Source of the DNA: Campylobacterota bacterium
GTDB taxonomy: Bacteria; Campylobacterota; Campylobacteria; Campylobacterales; Sulfurimonadaceae
Assembly (NCBI GenBank): GCA_040752835.1
Contig: JBFMGG010000005.1
Coordinates: 1-64,000 of the forward strand
Reading direction: 5' to 3'
DNA: 64,000 nt
Shown here: one piece after another, positions 23,755-32,562 of the stretch
Position numbering within the stretch: position 1 is the stretch's first letter
How the letters are laid out: each line of letters starts with the position of its first letter
Position numbers and translations under genes: made by a program
Notes under the pieces: generated by a model
Database searches by the model: none
What the model saw: only the letters and a program-made list of their open reading frames with translations
What the model was told of the DNA's origin: nothing

Positions 23755-25944
23755 TTAGAATTTGATCGAGAGACCGGCGGTGTAGACGCGGCCGGGGTTG
23801 ACGGTCAACGAGAGGTCTTCGTAATCGAATACGTCGTTTTCGTCCCGGTCGCTGCTGGCTCTGGCGGTATTGAAATACTGGTTGTCCATCAGGTTGTCGA
23901 TGCGGGCGAAGAGGGAGTATTCGACATTGAAAGCTTTTGCCTTGTATTCGGCCAGCAGGTTGAGCGCTTCTTGTCCGTCGATGCGGAGGCGGTTGAGGTC
24001 GTCGGCATAGTAGTCGGAGCGTTTGGTGTATTCGGCCGAAAGCTTGAAGTTGGCGTTGTGCTGGTAATCGAGGATGACGTTAAGGCTGTGTTTGGAGGTT
24101 CTGGGGATCGTGTTTCCCGTCACGTTGTAATAGGCGACCTCGCCGGTATCGACCCGGCCATCGTTGTCGGCGTCGAAGTGGATGCCGAAATTGTCGTAAT
24201 CGGTGTATTTGGCGTCGAGGTAGGTATAGGCGACGTTACAGGAAAACTTGTCACCCAGTTTGGAGACGGCGGAGAGTTCGAACCCCTGGTGTTTCGCCCC
24301 CCCGATATTGTCCCACATGTCGGTGACGGTACTGTCGACGCTCCCGTAGTTCCCGGCCGTTTTCATGATGAAATCTTTGCGGTCGATGCGGAACAAAGAG
24401 GCTTCGTATTGGAGGCCGTTGTAGTTGCCGCGCACCCCGGCTTCGTAGTTTTTGGCGTGTTCTGGGCGGAGGTTGGGGTTGTTTTGGGTGCTTCCGTAGG
24501 TGCTGACGTTCGCGGCGAAGAGCTGTGAAATGGTGGGTGCGCGAAAACCGGTGGAGTAGTTCGCAAAGAGGCTGTTGTCGTCGCCGAGGTCGTAGTTGCT
24601 GCCGATACGGTAGGAATAAACGTCGAACGATTTGTCGAGCTGATTGTTCCGCGAGTCGGTGTAATCGAGTTTGATCGCGTCGTAACGGACGTTGAACGTG
24701 GCGCTGAGCCGGTCGGTCAGGCCGTGTTTGTACTCACCGTAGAGCGCGTAAACGTTTTCGTCGGTTTCGTTGTTGCTGTTTTCGGCTCCGGCCGATACGT
24801 AGGTATAGCTGGGGAAATAGCCGACGCGTTGCGCGACGCGGTAGAGCACCTTGTTTTTGTAATTGTTGTCCCGCAGATCGATCCCCAGCAGGGTCGCGAA
24901 GGTTTCCGTCGCCGTGCGGAATTCCCCTTTCATCCCGGTCTGTACCTGTTCGTAATAGTTGTCGTAAACGTAATCGTCATCGGTGTAGGTCCCCGACGCT
25001 CCCAGGGCATTTTTCGTTTGGGGGCTCGACCAGAAATAGGTGTCGTCGGTGTAGACGTAGCCGTTTATCAGGAGGTTGGTGTTTTCGGAAAAATCTTTCG
25101 AATAGGTGAGAAACAGCTTGAGAAGGTCGACGTCGTATTTGCGGGTGTAGTCACGACTGTCCATGTCCCCGGTGTAGACGCTTTCGGGGTTGTTCAGCGC
25201 TTCGCTGAGCCCCCCGACGGTTCCGTGGGAATCTTTTTTCCGTTTGGAAGCTTCGAGACCGAACGTCACGTCGCTCGTGTCGTCGAGGTAATACTGGAAT
25301 TTCCCGTTGACGTACTGGGCGATGTAGTCGGAATCTTCATGGTACCCGTCGGCCTTGCGCTCGCTTGCCTGGATATGGAAACTCAGATCGTCGTTGGCAT
25401 ATCCCGTTCGGGCGACAAGTTTCTGGTAGCCGAAGCTTCCCCGCTCGACGGCTGCAAAATTGTGGTTGTATTTGGCCCCTCTTTTGGTGGTGATGACAAC
25501 GGCTCCCGAGAGGGCGTCATCGCCGAACAGATACGAAGCCCCCCCCTTGATCACCTTGATCGATTCGATGTTGTCGAGATCGATGTTGACCGCCCCGGTG
25601 CGTTCAAACACGGGGACCCCGTCGATAACGACGGCAACCCCGGGTTTTTCGCCCATGTAGACCTGGTTTTCGATCCCGCGAATGTGGATTTTGAGGCTGT
25701 CGCCGGTTTTGACTTCGGTGGTGATACCGGGGATCGCATTGAGCACCTGCTGGATATTTTCGACGTGGGAATCGTCGACTTTTTGTCCGTCGATGGTTGA
25801 GGTGGAGGAGGCCTCGGTCCGGGACGAGTGGAAACGGTCGTCGATCGTTGTCGAATCGATACCGATAATGCCGAGATTTTCGGCCGCGAGGCACGAGCCT
25901 GCAAGCAGGGAAGAGAGAATAACGCTGTGGGAAATGTTGGCCAT
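23755..25944 (-). CDS. TonB-dependent outer-membrane receptor
   Basis: 729 residues with a signal peptide (SLLAGSCLA). The plug domain (~50-155) includes VLNAIPGITTEVKTGD, IHIRGIENQ and GASYLFGDDALSGAVVI; a 22-strand-type barrel follows, ending in an aromatic residue (AGLSIKF). Its substrate is not evident; the operon partners (His-rich DUF4198-like protein, polyferredoxin, CcdA-like protein) suggest a metal or metal chelate that is reduced in the periplasm. ATG 25944 with AGGAG 5 nt upstream is preferred to the in-frame GTG at 25947. Confidence 0.9.
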   Translation of the reverse strand: MANISHSVILSSLLAGSCLAAENLGIIGIDSTTIDDRFHSSRTEASSTSTIDGQKVDDSHVENIQQVLNAIPGITTEVKTGDSLKIHIRGIENQVYMGEKPGVAVVIDGVPVFERTGAVNIDLDNIESIKVIKGGASYLFGDDALSGAVVITTKRGAKYNHNFAAVERGSFGYQKLVARTGYANDDLSFHIQASERKADGYHEDSDYIAQYVNGKFQYYLDDTSDVTFGLEASKRKKDSHGTVGGLSEALNNPESVYTGDMDSRDYTRKYDVDLLKLFLTYSKDFSENTNLLINGYVYTDDTYFWSSPQTKNALGASGTYTDDDYVYDNYYEQVQTGMKGEFRTATETFATLLGIDLRDNNYKNKVLYRVAQRVGYFPSYTYVSAGAENSNNETDENVYALYGEYKHGLTDRLSATFNVRYDAIKLDYTDSRNNQLDKSFDVYSYRIGSNYDLGDDNSLFANYSTGFRAPTISQLFAANVSTYGSTQNNPNLRPEHAKNYEAGVRGNYNGLQYEASLFRIDRKDFIMKTAGNYGSVDSTVTDMWDNIGGAKHQGFELSAVSKLGDKFSCNVAYTYLDAKYTDYDNFGIHFDADNDGRVDTGEVAYYNVTGNTIPRTSKHSLNVILDYQHNANFKLSAEYTKRSDYYADDLNRLRIDGQEALNLLAEYKAKAFNVEYSLFARIDNLMDNQYFNTARASSDRDENDVFDYEDLSLTVNPGRVYTAGLSIKF

Positions 25945-25975
25945 CACCGCTCCTGTTTAGATGTAAAAGTGGCGG

Positions 25976-26007
25976 ATTATGAGGAAAAAATGTTACATTA
26001 GTGTTAA
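25976..26007 (-). promoter_or_regulatory. promoter of the TonB receptor operon with tandem TTAAC/GTAAC half-sites
   Basis: Minus strand: TTAAC (26007-26003), 6 nt, GTAAC (25996-25992), 10 nt, -10 box CATAAT (25981-25976). The half-sites are 11 nt apart, one helical turn. The same spacing is found at 30411-30442 and 44170-44201. Confidence 0.6.
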
Positions 26008-26049
26008 ATAGATAAATAATAAGTATTATTCTTTGGTATTAAGTATTCA

Positions 26050-26937
26050 TTAATATAGAGCCGTATTTTCTAGTCGGCACGATTCGAGCCGCTCAGAGTC
26101 GATTAAGTAGAATGAGCCGATTATTATGAAAAGAAGGGTAGCTGCGAGAGCAAATAATAATCCTTTGTCTCTCCCTCCTGCACGTAAAATAGAGCGTTGA
26201 TCCTGATGGATCAGTGAGTCTATAGGGGATTTCGCAAAGGTTTTTTCGCATGCCACTTCACAAAGCCCGCACTGGATACAGCGTAGATCGAATCCATCTC
26301 GTATATCGAGATTAGGGATAGGGCAGATTTTGACACAGCCTCCGCAATCGGTGCAATCGTCGGTAGGATCGGAAAAGGTATAGCTCAAACGATCCTGTAT
26401 GGGGAGTATCACGCACGTCGCCCCATAGGGGCAGAGATAGGCGCAGTACCACCCCTGAACCATATACACCTCCGCAATCATCAGGAGCGAGAGGGTGATA
26501 ACCAGCCATCCCGCAAAGGAGAGATCTGTTATGGCACCGATCAACTCATCGGTGCTTATCCCATACGCCACTACTGAAAATGCCAGCATCGAAGCTAGCG
26601 CGGTGAGGATGCTCAACCCGATCACTTTGGAGGGGAGCGAATTTTTCTTTTTGCCAAAGAGGGTGAGGAGATGGGCGAAAAACGTGTTGGGACATAGCGT
26701 TCCGCAATAAAAGCGGGATAAGGTCAGAGCAGAGATGAGGGCAACCCCTACGGCGATGAGGATGAACGTCCCGATAAGGGCATAGGTGTTCATTTCACGG
26801 GCGAAACCGAACAGCTCCAGACGATCATGAGGGAAATTGAATAGCAAAAGATGGAAATCGCCGATGGTGATCCACGGAATCGCCATAAAAGGGATGAATA
26901 GAGCTAAAAATGCTCTGTTTTCACGTAAAAACCGCAT
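26050..26937 (-). CDS. NapH/CcoG-like membrane polyferredoxin (second copy)
   Basis: 295 residues. Membrane helices with YCGTLCPNTF and CAYLCPYGA motifs, then two [4Fe-4S] sites (CTDCGGCVKICP; CIQCGLCEVACE) and one C-terminal helix. It is shorter than CcoG (~470 aa), the copper-reducing cbb3-oxidase assembly factor, but has the same core. ATG 26937 shares a base with the stop of the thioredoxin-like gene (TGATG), with GGAAGGGG upstream. Codon use looks more AT-rich than in neighbouring genes. Confidence 0.8.
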   Translation of the reverse strand: MRFLRENRAFLALFIPFMAIPWITIGDFHLLLFNFPHDRLELFGFAREMNTYALIGTFILIAVGVALISALTLSRFYCGTLCPNTFFAHLLTLFGKKKNSLPSKVIGLSILTALASMLAFSVVAYGISTDELIGAITDLSFAGWLVITLSLLMIAEVYMVQGWYCAYLCPYGATCVILPIQDRLSYTFSDPTDDCTDCGGCVKICPIPNLDIRDGFDLRCIQCGLCEVACEKTFAKSPIDSLIHQDQRSILRAGGRDKGLLFALAATLLFIIIGSFYLIDSERLESCRLENTALY

Positions 26938-27422
26938 CACATCCCCTTCCGATCCATCTTCCATGTATCGAGTCGCTGATCGATGGGGAGGGTTCCATTC
27001 TCTAAGCGTCCCTCTTCGAGGCGTCCGACGAGGTCAGAAAAAATGGTTTTGTTTGGCAAAGTTTTGAACCGTTTGACAATATTTCCCTCATGATCGGCGA
27101 CGAGGATCAGGGGAACACTCTGAGCCAGACCGAACGGCAAAGCCCGCTTTTGGCTCTCGCTATCATCGACTAAGACACGATGGATAGAGAGGCGGGGATG
27201 AGATGTGTGTATTTCATCCAAAAGGGTCAAGCTTCGTTTGCAGGGCGGACACCATGAAGTGTAGAAAATGACGATGGAAGCAGAGGCTTTAGGCGAATAA
27301 TAGGGGGCGTTTTTGAGCGATAGCGGTGCACCGAAAAGTGCTAAAGACAAAAGAAAAAAAGGGAGTATTCTCAAAGGAGAACCGAATATGATTTGAATCT
27401 TTAAGGAGGTCGATTTAGGCAT
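26937..27422 (-). CDS. exported thioredoxin-like protein (CPPC)
   Basis: 161 residues with an N-terminal hydrophobic signal or anchor (ILPFFLLSLALFGAP) and a thioredoxin fold with active site WCPPC in IVIFYTSWCPPCKRS and the cis-Pro loop SVPLILVADHEG. It acts in the periplasm, probably on thiols of heme c proteins or metal sites. It is coupled to the polyferredoxin (TGATG) and lies 68 nt after the bd-like oxidase genes, so it may assist their c-type heme or metal assembly (inference). Confidence 0.78.
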   Translation of the reverse strand: MPKSTSLKIQIIFGSPLRILPFFLLSLALFGAPLSLKNAPYYSPKASASIVIFYTSWCPPCKRSLTLLDEIHTSHPRLSIHRVLVDDSESQKRALPFGLAQSVPLILVADHEGNIVKRFKTLPNKTIFSDLVGRLEEGRLENGTLPIDQRLDTWKMDRKGM

Positions 27423-27454
27423 ATTAGGTTCTCTTTTCAGGATAGTTATGTTGT

Positions 27455-27477
27455 CATCCCCGGTATAGTCGGGGATG
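27455..27477. repeat. intergenic hairpin between bd-like oxidase and thioredoxin-like genes
   Basis: CATCCCCG (27455-27462), 7-nt loop, CGGGGATG (27470-27477): a perfect 8-bp stem. No T-run follows on the minus strand, so it may be an attenuator or RNA-stability element rather than a full terminator. Confidence 0.5.
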
Positions 27478-27489
27478 AGAAATTGGTTG

Positions 27490-28812
27490 TTATTTTTGTT
27501 TCAGCACCCACTCAACGAGGGTTTTCGCCTCTTCGTCGGTCACATTTTGCGGAGGCATCGGAGTTTCACCCCATTTACCCGTTGAGCCGTTCTTGAGTGA
27601 TGCGGTGAGGGTATCAGCGCTTTCACCTTTGGCGGCAACCTCTTTATACGACGGTCCTACGAGCGCCGTATCGACACTGTGACATGCCAGACACCCTTTC
27701 GAATCGGCAAGCGATACCGCCGGATCGAGAATGACTGCCGGAGCATTTTTCATCTCCTCTTTGTACGCTTTGTATTCGGTGATAACGTCGGTCATGTATT
27801 TTTCGGTCGCTTCGGCCTGGAGCTTGAGCGGCTCTTCGAAGCTCACGACGCGGATACCGTGACGGGCGGTCGCCATCAACAATACTGCGACGAGCATCAA
27901 CACAACCGCTTTGGTCGCATCCCCCATGTTCATCTCTGCTGTGCCGAAGCGTTTGAGGAGGAAGAAGAACAAGATGGTGAGCACCACCGATGCGGCGAAC
28001 GGTGCGAACACGAACGGCGTATGGATATACGCTTCGCTGATGCGCGGACTGAATGCGAAGAATACCAACGGCAAGATTGCGATGTTGACGGGTGCCGCCC
28101 ACATAAACCATTTTTTACCCTGATCGATCGCCAAGCGTCCCGCATCGGCATCTTCACCGCCCGCTTTGACCCATTTGACGCCCAAATAGATCATCACGAT
28201 CCCCGTAAAGCTAAACGCCGTGAGGAAAAAGTTAAGTAGGCGGAAGCCCGTAAGCGGGGTGAGCATCATGTCCCAGATGTTTTGAACCGTTGCAAATGTT
28301 TCCGGCTGCAAATAGAGGTTGGACATCGACATGAACACCGGAGGCAACGTATAGAACGTCAATACAGCAACCAGACCGATTGCGATATGAAACCCTTTGT
28401 GATGGTGCAATGAATGCCAGCTGAATTTGTACGCATACGAGAGCAAGAACGCAAAGATGTTCCCGTAAATGATATGCAAAATATGCGGAGAAACTTTGAG
28501 AATCGCCGTATAGAAAAATCCGGTATAAAGAACCGAAATAACGAGCAGCGGAGCGACCCCCCACAATGCCCCCATATTTTCACTGATGGTGGTGGGGTTG
28601 GTCATTTTATATGCCAATAAATCATCCGTTTTGGACTTTTTGAATACCCCGGTAATGTTGTAGAGGACCGACGCGGTCGATGCTCCGATGAGGGTATAGA
28701 TAAATGCGATGTGCACAACAAATACGATAATCCCGAGGGTATCGAAAAACCAGCCCGGAAGTCCCATCGTCGGAACGACGAGGGGGATGTCAAAAGGGAG
28801 TTTCCAGTTCAT
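27490..28812 (-). CDS. cytochrome bd-superfamily subunit with C-terminal heme c (second subunit)
   Basis: 440 residues. About eight membrane helices in a CydA-like order (for example FVVHIAFIYTLIGAS, YKFSWHSLHHHKGFHIAIG), then a periplasmic linker and a monoheme cytochrome c domain with CLACHSVDTALVGPSYK and Met-ligand region TPMPPQNV. Two such CydA-like subunits with fused heme c characterise the c-type (OR-C-like) branch of the bd superfamily. It would accept electrons from cytochrome c rather than quinol (inference). TAATG joins it to the upstream subunit. Confidence 0.75.
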   Translation of the reverse strand: MNWKLPFDIPLVVPTMGLPGWFFDTLGIIVFVVHIAFIYTLIGASTASVLYNITGVFKKSKTDDLLAYKMTNPTTISENMGALWGVAPLLVISVLYTGFFYTAILKVSPHILHIIYGNIFAFLLSYAYKFSWHSLHHHKGFHIAIGLVAVLTFYTLPPVFMSMSNLYLQPETFATVQNIWDMMLTPLTGFRLLNFFLTAFSFTGIVMIYLGVKWVKAGGEDADAGRLAIDQGKKWFMWAAPVNIAILPLVFFAFSPRISEAYIHTPFVFAPFAASVVLTILFFFLLKRFGTAEMNMGDATKAVVLMLVAVLLMATARHGIRVVSFEEPLKLQAEATEKYMTDVITEYKAYKEEMKNAPAVILDPAVSLADSKGCLACHSVDTALVGPSYKEVAAKGESADTLTASLKNGSTGKWGETPMPPQNVTDEEAKTLVEWVLKQK

Positions 28813-30206
28813 TATTTGATCTCTCCTCTTTTATTAAGTGATGCGATATAGGCCGCTAACGCGTCCTTTTCCGCTTCGGTTCCGACAAACGGAGCCATAT
28901 AAGGGGTTCCCCCGCCCGGCAGGTTGTTGATACGGTTGCGGATCGCCGCTTCGCTCCATCCCGCCGTGAGCGCTTTGAGACCGTTGATCCCGTTTTCGGT
29001 ATGGCAGGCACGGCACTCGATTTGGGCGATGGTGTGACCCACTTCCACAAGATTGGATTTATCCTCTTTGATCACTTTTTTCTCTTCATCGACGAAGACG
29101 GCGTGTTTGAGGATACCCACTTTGTTGAGATACGGTACGTCGGTAACACGGATACCGTTGGCGTACATGTAGTTGTAAATCAAGAACGGTTTACGGATGA
29201 ACTCACGGGTACGCTCTTCGTAACCCCAAAAGAGCAAGAAGGCGCTGACCATTAAGGTCGCAGCGATATAAGGCATCCGTTTCGGCGAGAAGTAGGCGAT
29301 AATCGTGGTCACAACGACCGCACCGCCGATACCGCTGATAATCATGTACATCAGATCCATTTTATCGGCGAATGCTCGGGTCATCATCGCCGTCGGGATC
29401 ATGGCACGCGCCGCTTCGGGGATTTGGAGGAGGTAGTAGTACCCCAGTGCCGCACCGACAGGAACGGTGATAATCATGATTTTGGCGAACAGTTTGATCA
29501 GCCCTTCGCGGGTGTTACGGATCGCTTCGTCTTTGCTAAACGCGGTGATGAGCCATGTCCACATGATGGCGAGTGCGGCGGCAAACGCGATGGAGCTGAA
29601 CGTTCTGAATGCCAGTCCGGGGAACCACGTCGGGTTGAAGAGGGCGTTATTGTAGTTGACGTTGCCCGGATAGACTTCCGGATCGACCCACGGCTGGCCG
29701 TCGAAATTCGGAGTCAACATAAAGCCCAAAATGGCGGTGATGATGAGCATGGTAACCCATGACGATGCGGCGTAAAATACCCCGAATCTGACCGATTTGG
29801 CACGTCCTTCGGGAGTAAGCGCTTTCTCTTTCCAGGTCATGAACCAGAAAAGGAGCAAGACAACTTCGAAGTTGAATACGATCCACTCGATAAACCATTT
29901 CCAGAAGAAGACGCGGATGAGTCCCCCGATAGCATTGGGGCTGATGATGTTGGCGTGAATCCACATACCGATACCGGTAAGGGCTCCGACGGAGGTTGTG
30001 ATGATAAAAAAGACCAAGAGCAAACGGTAGACAGTTTCATACGAAGCCATGTCGTTGCGTTTGTTGGCCCACCATGCGGCGAGTGCGAGAACGACCGATC
30101 CTCCTACCGCTCCGCCGTGCGAGACGAAAACGTGGATGATCGCATTAATCGCCATAAGCATCCGTAGCCCGATCGTGGGCATTTCGAATATGGGAAAATC
30201 GAACAT
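28812..30206 (-). CDS. cytochrome bd-superfamily subunit I-like protein with C-terminal heme c (first subunit)
   Basis: 464 residues. CydA-like helices: INAIIHVFVSHGGAVGG in helix 1 (possible heme ligand His), GMWIHANIISP ... FNFEVVLLLFWF aligning with the CydA helix that bears the heme b595 Glu. No long CydA quinol-binding Q-loop is apparent. The C-terminal ~100 residues hold a cytochrome c domain with CRACHTENG and YMAPFVG. This and the next gene probably form a heme-c-fed oxygen (or other) reductase. AAGGA precedes ATG 30206. Confidence 0.77.
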   Translation of the reverse strand: MFDFPIFEMPTIGLRMLMAINAIIHVFVSHGGAVGGSVVLALAAWWANKRNDMASYETVYRLLLVFFIITTSVGALTGIGMWIHANIISPNAIGGLIRVFFWKWFIEWIVFNFEVVLLLFWFMTWKEKALTPEGRAKSVRFGVFYAASSWVTMLIITAILGFMLTPNFDGQPWVDPEVYPGNVNYNNALFNPTWFPGLAFRTFSSIAFAAALAIMWTWLITAFSKDEAIRNTREGLIKLFAKIMIITVPVGAALGYYYLLQIPEAARAMIPTAMMTRAFADKMDLMYMIISGIGGAVVVTTIIAYFSPKRMPYIAATLMVSAFLLFWGYEERTREFIRKPFLIYNYMYANGIRVTDVPYLNKVGILKHAVFVDEEKKVIKEDKSNLVEVGHTIAQIECRACHTENGINGLKALTAGWSEAAIRNRINNLPGGGTPYMAPFVGTEAEKDALAAYIASLNKRGEIK

Positions 30207-30242
30207 ACATATCCTTTTTTATTTTAGATTGTATGCACGGCA

Positions 30243-30366
30243 ACGTCGCAGATACAGCGGAAAAACGCTATAATGTAACGTTGCTATGCAATACGATTTT
30301 CCGCTCGCCTGAGAGGTCCAATTCGCAGGGCGGGCGGAGCGTGATTGTGTGGTGTTTCTGCGACGT
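30243..30366 (-). promoter_or_regulatory. structured 5' leader of the bd-like oxidase operon
   Basis: On the minus strand ACGTCGCAGA (30366-30357) pairs perfectly with TCTGCGACGT (30252-30243), and inside it AGCGGAAAA (30305-30297) pairs with TTTTCCGCT (30264-30256). The inner loop has a TTGC-ATA-GCAA mini-hairpin. A GGCG near 30310 could pair with CGCC near 30330 and compete with the inner helix. It lies in the predicted leader, ending 37 nt before ATG 30206. No known riboswitch core is recognised. Confidence 0.5.
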
Positions 30367-30410
30367 CTTTTCTTCTTTCGGCTCCTTGATTGAGAATTTT
30401 TAATTGTACG

Positions 30411-30442
30411 ATTATCCGAAAACAATGTTACATTTACGTTAA
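30411..30442 (-). promoter_or_regulatory. promoter of the bd-like oxidase operon with tandem TTAAC/GTAAC half-sites
   Basis: Minus strand: TTAAC (30442-30438), 6 nt, GTAAC (30431-30427), 10 nt, -10 box GATAAT (30416-30411). The geometry is identical to 25976-26007. A second -10-like TACAAT lies at 30408-30403. Confidence 0.6.
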
Positions 30443-30489
30443 TTATCTAATGAATTAATTTAAGTTTTTTTTGAGTGTTACGGGTGGGT

Positions 30490-30495
30490 TATAAT
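30490..30495 (+). promoter_or_regulatory. -10 box of the ArsC-like gene
   Basis: TATAAT preceded by a T-run at 30465-30472 and followed by GGAGG (30510-30514) before ATG 30519. The T-rich upstream signal fits Campylobacterota housekeeping promoters. Confidence 0.6.
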
Positions 30496-30518
30496 GGCAT
30501 TTAAAAACGGAGGCCCCT

Positions 30519-30863
30519 ATGATTACCGTCTGGCATAATCCCAAATGTTCCAAATCGCGTGAAGCGCTCAAACTTCTCGAAGAGAAAGGGTGCGATTTCG
30601 GTGTCGTAAAATATCTGGAAGAGACTCCAAGCCGCGGAGAGATCGAAGCGCTGCTCCAAAAGCTTGGGATTTCGGCGCGGGAGCTGATGCGCACCAAAGA
30701 GGAGCTTTACAAAGAGCTCGAACTGGCGAAAGTGACTGACGAGGCGACGCTCATCGACGCGTTGGCGGAGCATCCGCGCCTGATCGAGCGCCCTGTCCTC
30801 ATCGAGGGGAACCGCGCCGTGATCGGGCGCCCGGCGGAGAAAGTGATCGAATTCCTGGGTTAA
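30519..30863 (+). CDS. ArsC/YffB-family thioredoxin-fold protein (arsenate reductase-like)
   Basis: 114 residues. The ArsC-family N-terminal Cys is in [13 protein letters not shown], and the substrate-binding Arg is in [15 protein letters not shown]. Glutaredoxin-linked ArsC enzymes reduce arsenate; several members of this length (YffB/YfgD-like) have no proven arsenate activity, and no ars transporter is nearby. Its 3' end overlaps the convergent MCP by 4 nt. Confidence 0.8.
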   Translation: MITVWHNPKCSKSREALKLLEEKGCDFGVVKYLEETPSRGEIEALLQKLGISARELMRTKEELYKELELAKVTDEATLIDALAEHPRLIERPVLIEGNRAVIGRPAEKVIEFLG

Positions 30864-32503
30864 GTCCGGAAGCGCGAGAGTTTGCCGTTGATGTGCGTCG
30901 TGCTCTGATCGAGGCGGAAGGCGACGTCGCTGATTTCGCGGATGCTCGTCGCGTTGGACGCCGCCAGGAGGTTGAGCGAGTCGATCCGTCCGGAAATGAG
31001 GTGCATTCCCTCGGTGAGGGTGATGAGGTGGGCATTTGAGTCGCGAACGCTCTGGGCGGCTACCGAGATGAGGCGTGAGGAGCCGTTGATCATCTGCTGG
31101 ACATTTTGGGAATCGCGGGAGACGATGAGAATCGACCCGGCCGATTTTTCCATGTTCCTGCTCGTCCCCGTGATCGCCTCGACGATCGTGCTGATCGTGC
31201 CGTTGATGCGATGGAGGCTTTCCTGGGTCCTCTCTGCCAGTTTGCGTACCTCGTCGGCGACGACGGCAAATCCACGGCCGTGTTCCCCGGCGCGCGCCGC
31301 TTCGATCGCGGCATTGAGGGCGAGGAGGTTGGTCTGGTCGGCGATATCGCCGATAATGTCGAGGATCCCTTTGACCTCCTGCGCTTCGGCCGAGAGGGTT
31401 TGCAGTTCGCTTGAGAGTTCCTGCTGCATCCGCGCGACGGTCTGGATGTCGCCGTTCATCCGTACGATTTCACCGTCGGCCCGGATCAGTGTTTCGGCGG
31501 CCTCTTCCATTTTGGCGTTGGTATCGCGCGCCGAACGTGCGGACGTGTCGACGATGGATTGGAGGGTGAGGATCTGATCGTGGGTTCGGGCGATATCGGA
31601 CGAACCGCTCTCGAGGCGTGTACGGATGGCGGCCGAGACATTGTTGAGTTCCTGGGCCGTAGAGAGGCTTTCGGACGATGCTGTCTGGATGTCGCGGAGT
31701 ATCTTTTGCAGTTCCGCCATCGAACCGTTCATGTCCGATGCCGCCACGGAGAGTTCGTCGCTTCCCTCCGCGTCGATCCGCTGGGTCAGATCGCCCGTTT
31801 TGAGGCGATGGGCGATGAGGGCGATGTCGGAGATTTTGGCCAGAAGGTCGCGGGTGATGAGGCGCAGGATGGCGAAGACGACGACCATCCCCAAAGGAAG
31901 GGTGATCCCGATGAGGATGAGGGTGTGGTTGAATTCGTCCTGCGCCGCGAGGTAGAGACGATCGGCATTGGCGATCTGGAGTTCGATCAGTTCATCGAGC
32001 CGTTGATCGGCGGGATCGAGCGAGTAGGGGAAATCGCTTTGGATCAGGTCGAGGATGCTCATCAGCTCTTTTTTCGCGATCGCGTTTTCCAAGAGAGCGA
32101 TGGAGCGTTCGGCCCTCTCCATTGCCGTGTTTGCCTCGTCGAGCCGTTCGCGTTCGGCGGGGGTGAGGGAGCCTTGGGTATAGGTATTCCAGGTGTGGTG
32201 GAGGTGCGCTTTGGCTTGGCGTACCGCGACCGAAGCGGCGGCAAAATCGCCGACCCCCTGTGAGAGGTCGGTTGCCGTTTTGAGGACGACGGCGTCGATA
32301 TCGTTTTTGCACGAGCGAAGCTGCTGCAGCGGGGTGAGGCTCTGTTCGTGGATCGTCGAGAGCGACGCGTTGGAGAGGACCATTCCCAGAATCCCGATCC
32401 CGATGGCGATGATCGCAAAGAGCTGCGTCAGGGCGACGATGAGGGTGAGTTTCTGGCGGATGGAGAGGCGTGAGGCGACCCGAAATGGGCGGAGTGAGAA
32501 CAT
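30860..32503 (-). CDS. methyl-accepting chemotaxis protein
   Basis: 547 residues: membrane helix 1 (~18-43), a four-helix-bundle-type periplasmic domain (~44-195), membrane helix 2 (~198-217), a HAMP domain, and a long cytoplasmic signalling hairpin with the conserved tip ([37 protein letters not shown]). The hairpin tip is intact, unlike the receptor-like proteins at 48277 and 53110. No CheB/CheR pentapeptide tail is seen. It stands alone, away from the chemosensory operon. Confidence 0.9.
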   Translation of the reverse strand: MFSLRPFRVASRLSIRQKLTLIVALTQLFAIIAIGIGILGMVLSNASLSTIHEQSLTPLQQLRSCKNDIDAVVLKTATDLSQGVGDFAAASVAVRQAKAHLHHTWNTYTQGSLTPAERERLDEANTAMERAERSIALLENAIAKKELMSILDLIQSDFPYSLDPADQRLDELIELQIANADRLYLAAQDEFNHTLILIGITLPLGMVVVFAILRLITRDLLAKISDIALIAHRLKTGDLTQRIDAEGSDELSVAASDMNGSMAELQKILRDIQTASSESLSTAQELNNVSAAIRTRLESGSSDIARTHDQILTLQSIVDTSARSARDTNAKMEEAAETLIRADGEIVRMNGDIQTVARMQQELSSELQTLSAEAQEVKGILDIIGDIADQTNLLALNAAIEAARAGEHGRGFAVVADEVRKLAERTQESLHRINGTISTIVEAITGTSRNMEKSAGSILIVSRDSQNVQQMINGSSRLISVAAQSVRDSNAHLITLTEGMHLISGRIDSLNLLAASNATSIREISDVAFRLDQSTTHINGKLSRFRT

Positions 32504-32562
32504 GGACGCACCTTGTGAAAAAGTGCGACAGTCTAAACCGTGCAGGTTACGGAACGGTCACA

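Larger units (their letters stand above)
30207..30518. other. regulatory region between bd-like oxidase operon and ArsC-like gene
   Basis: 312 nt without a gene. It holds, from right to left, the -10 box of the ArsC-like gene (30490-30495), the tandem-half-site promoter of the oxidase operon (30411-30442) and a leader with long nested inverted repeats (30243-30366). Confidence 0.6.

Noticed and set aside
30308-30316. CTGAGAGG, reminiscent of the TPP-riboswitch CUGAGA
   Set aside because: The other conserved TPP segments (ACC..., CCTGAT..., the second helix arm) are missing, and it lies on the strand opposite to the likely leader RNA.
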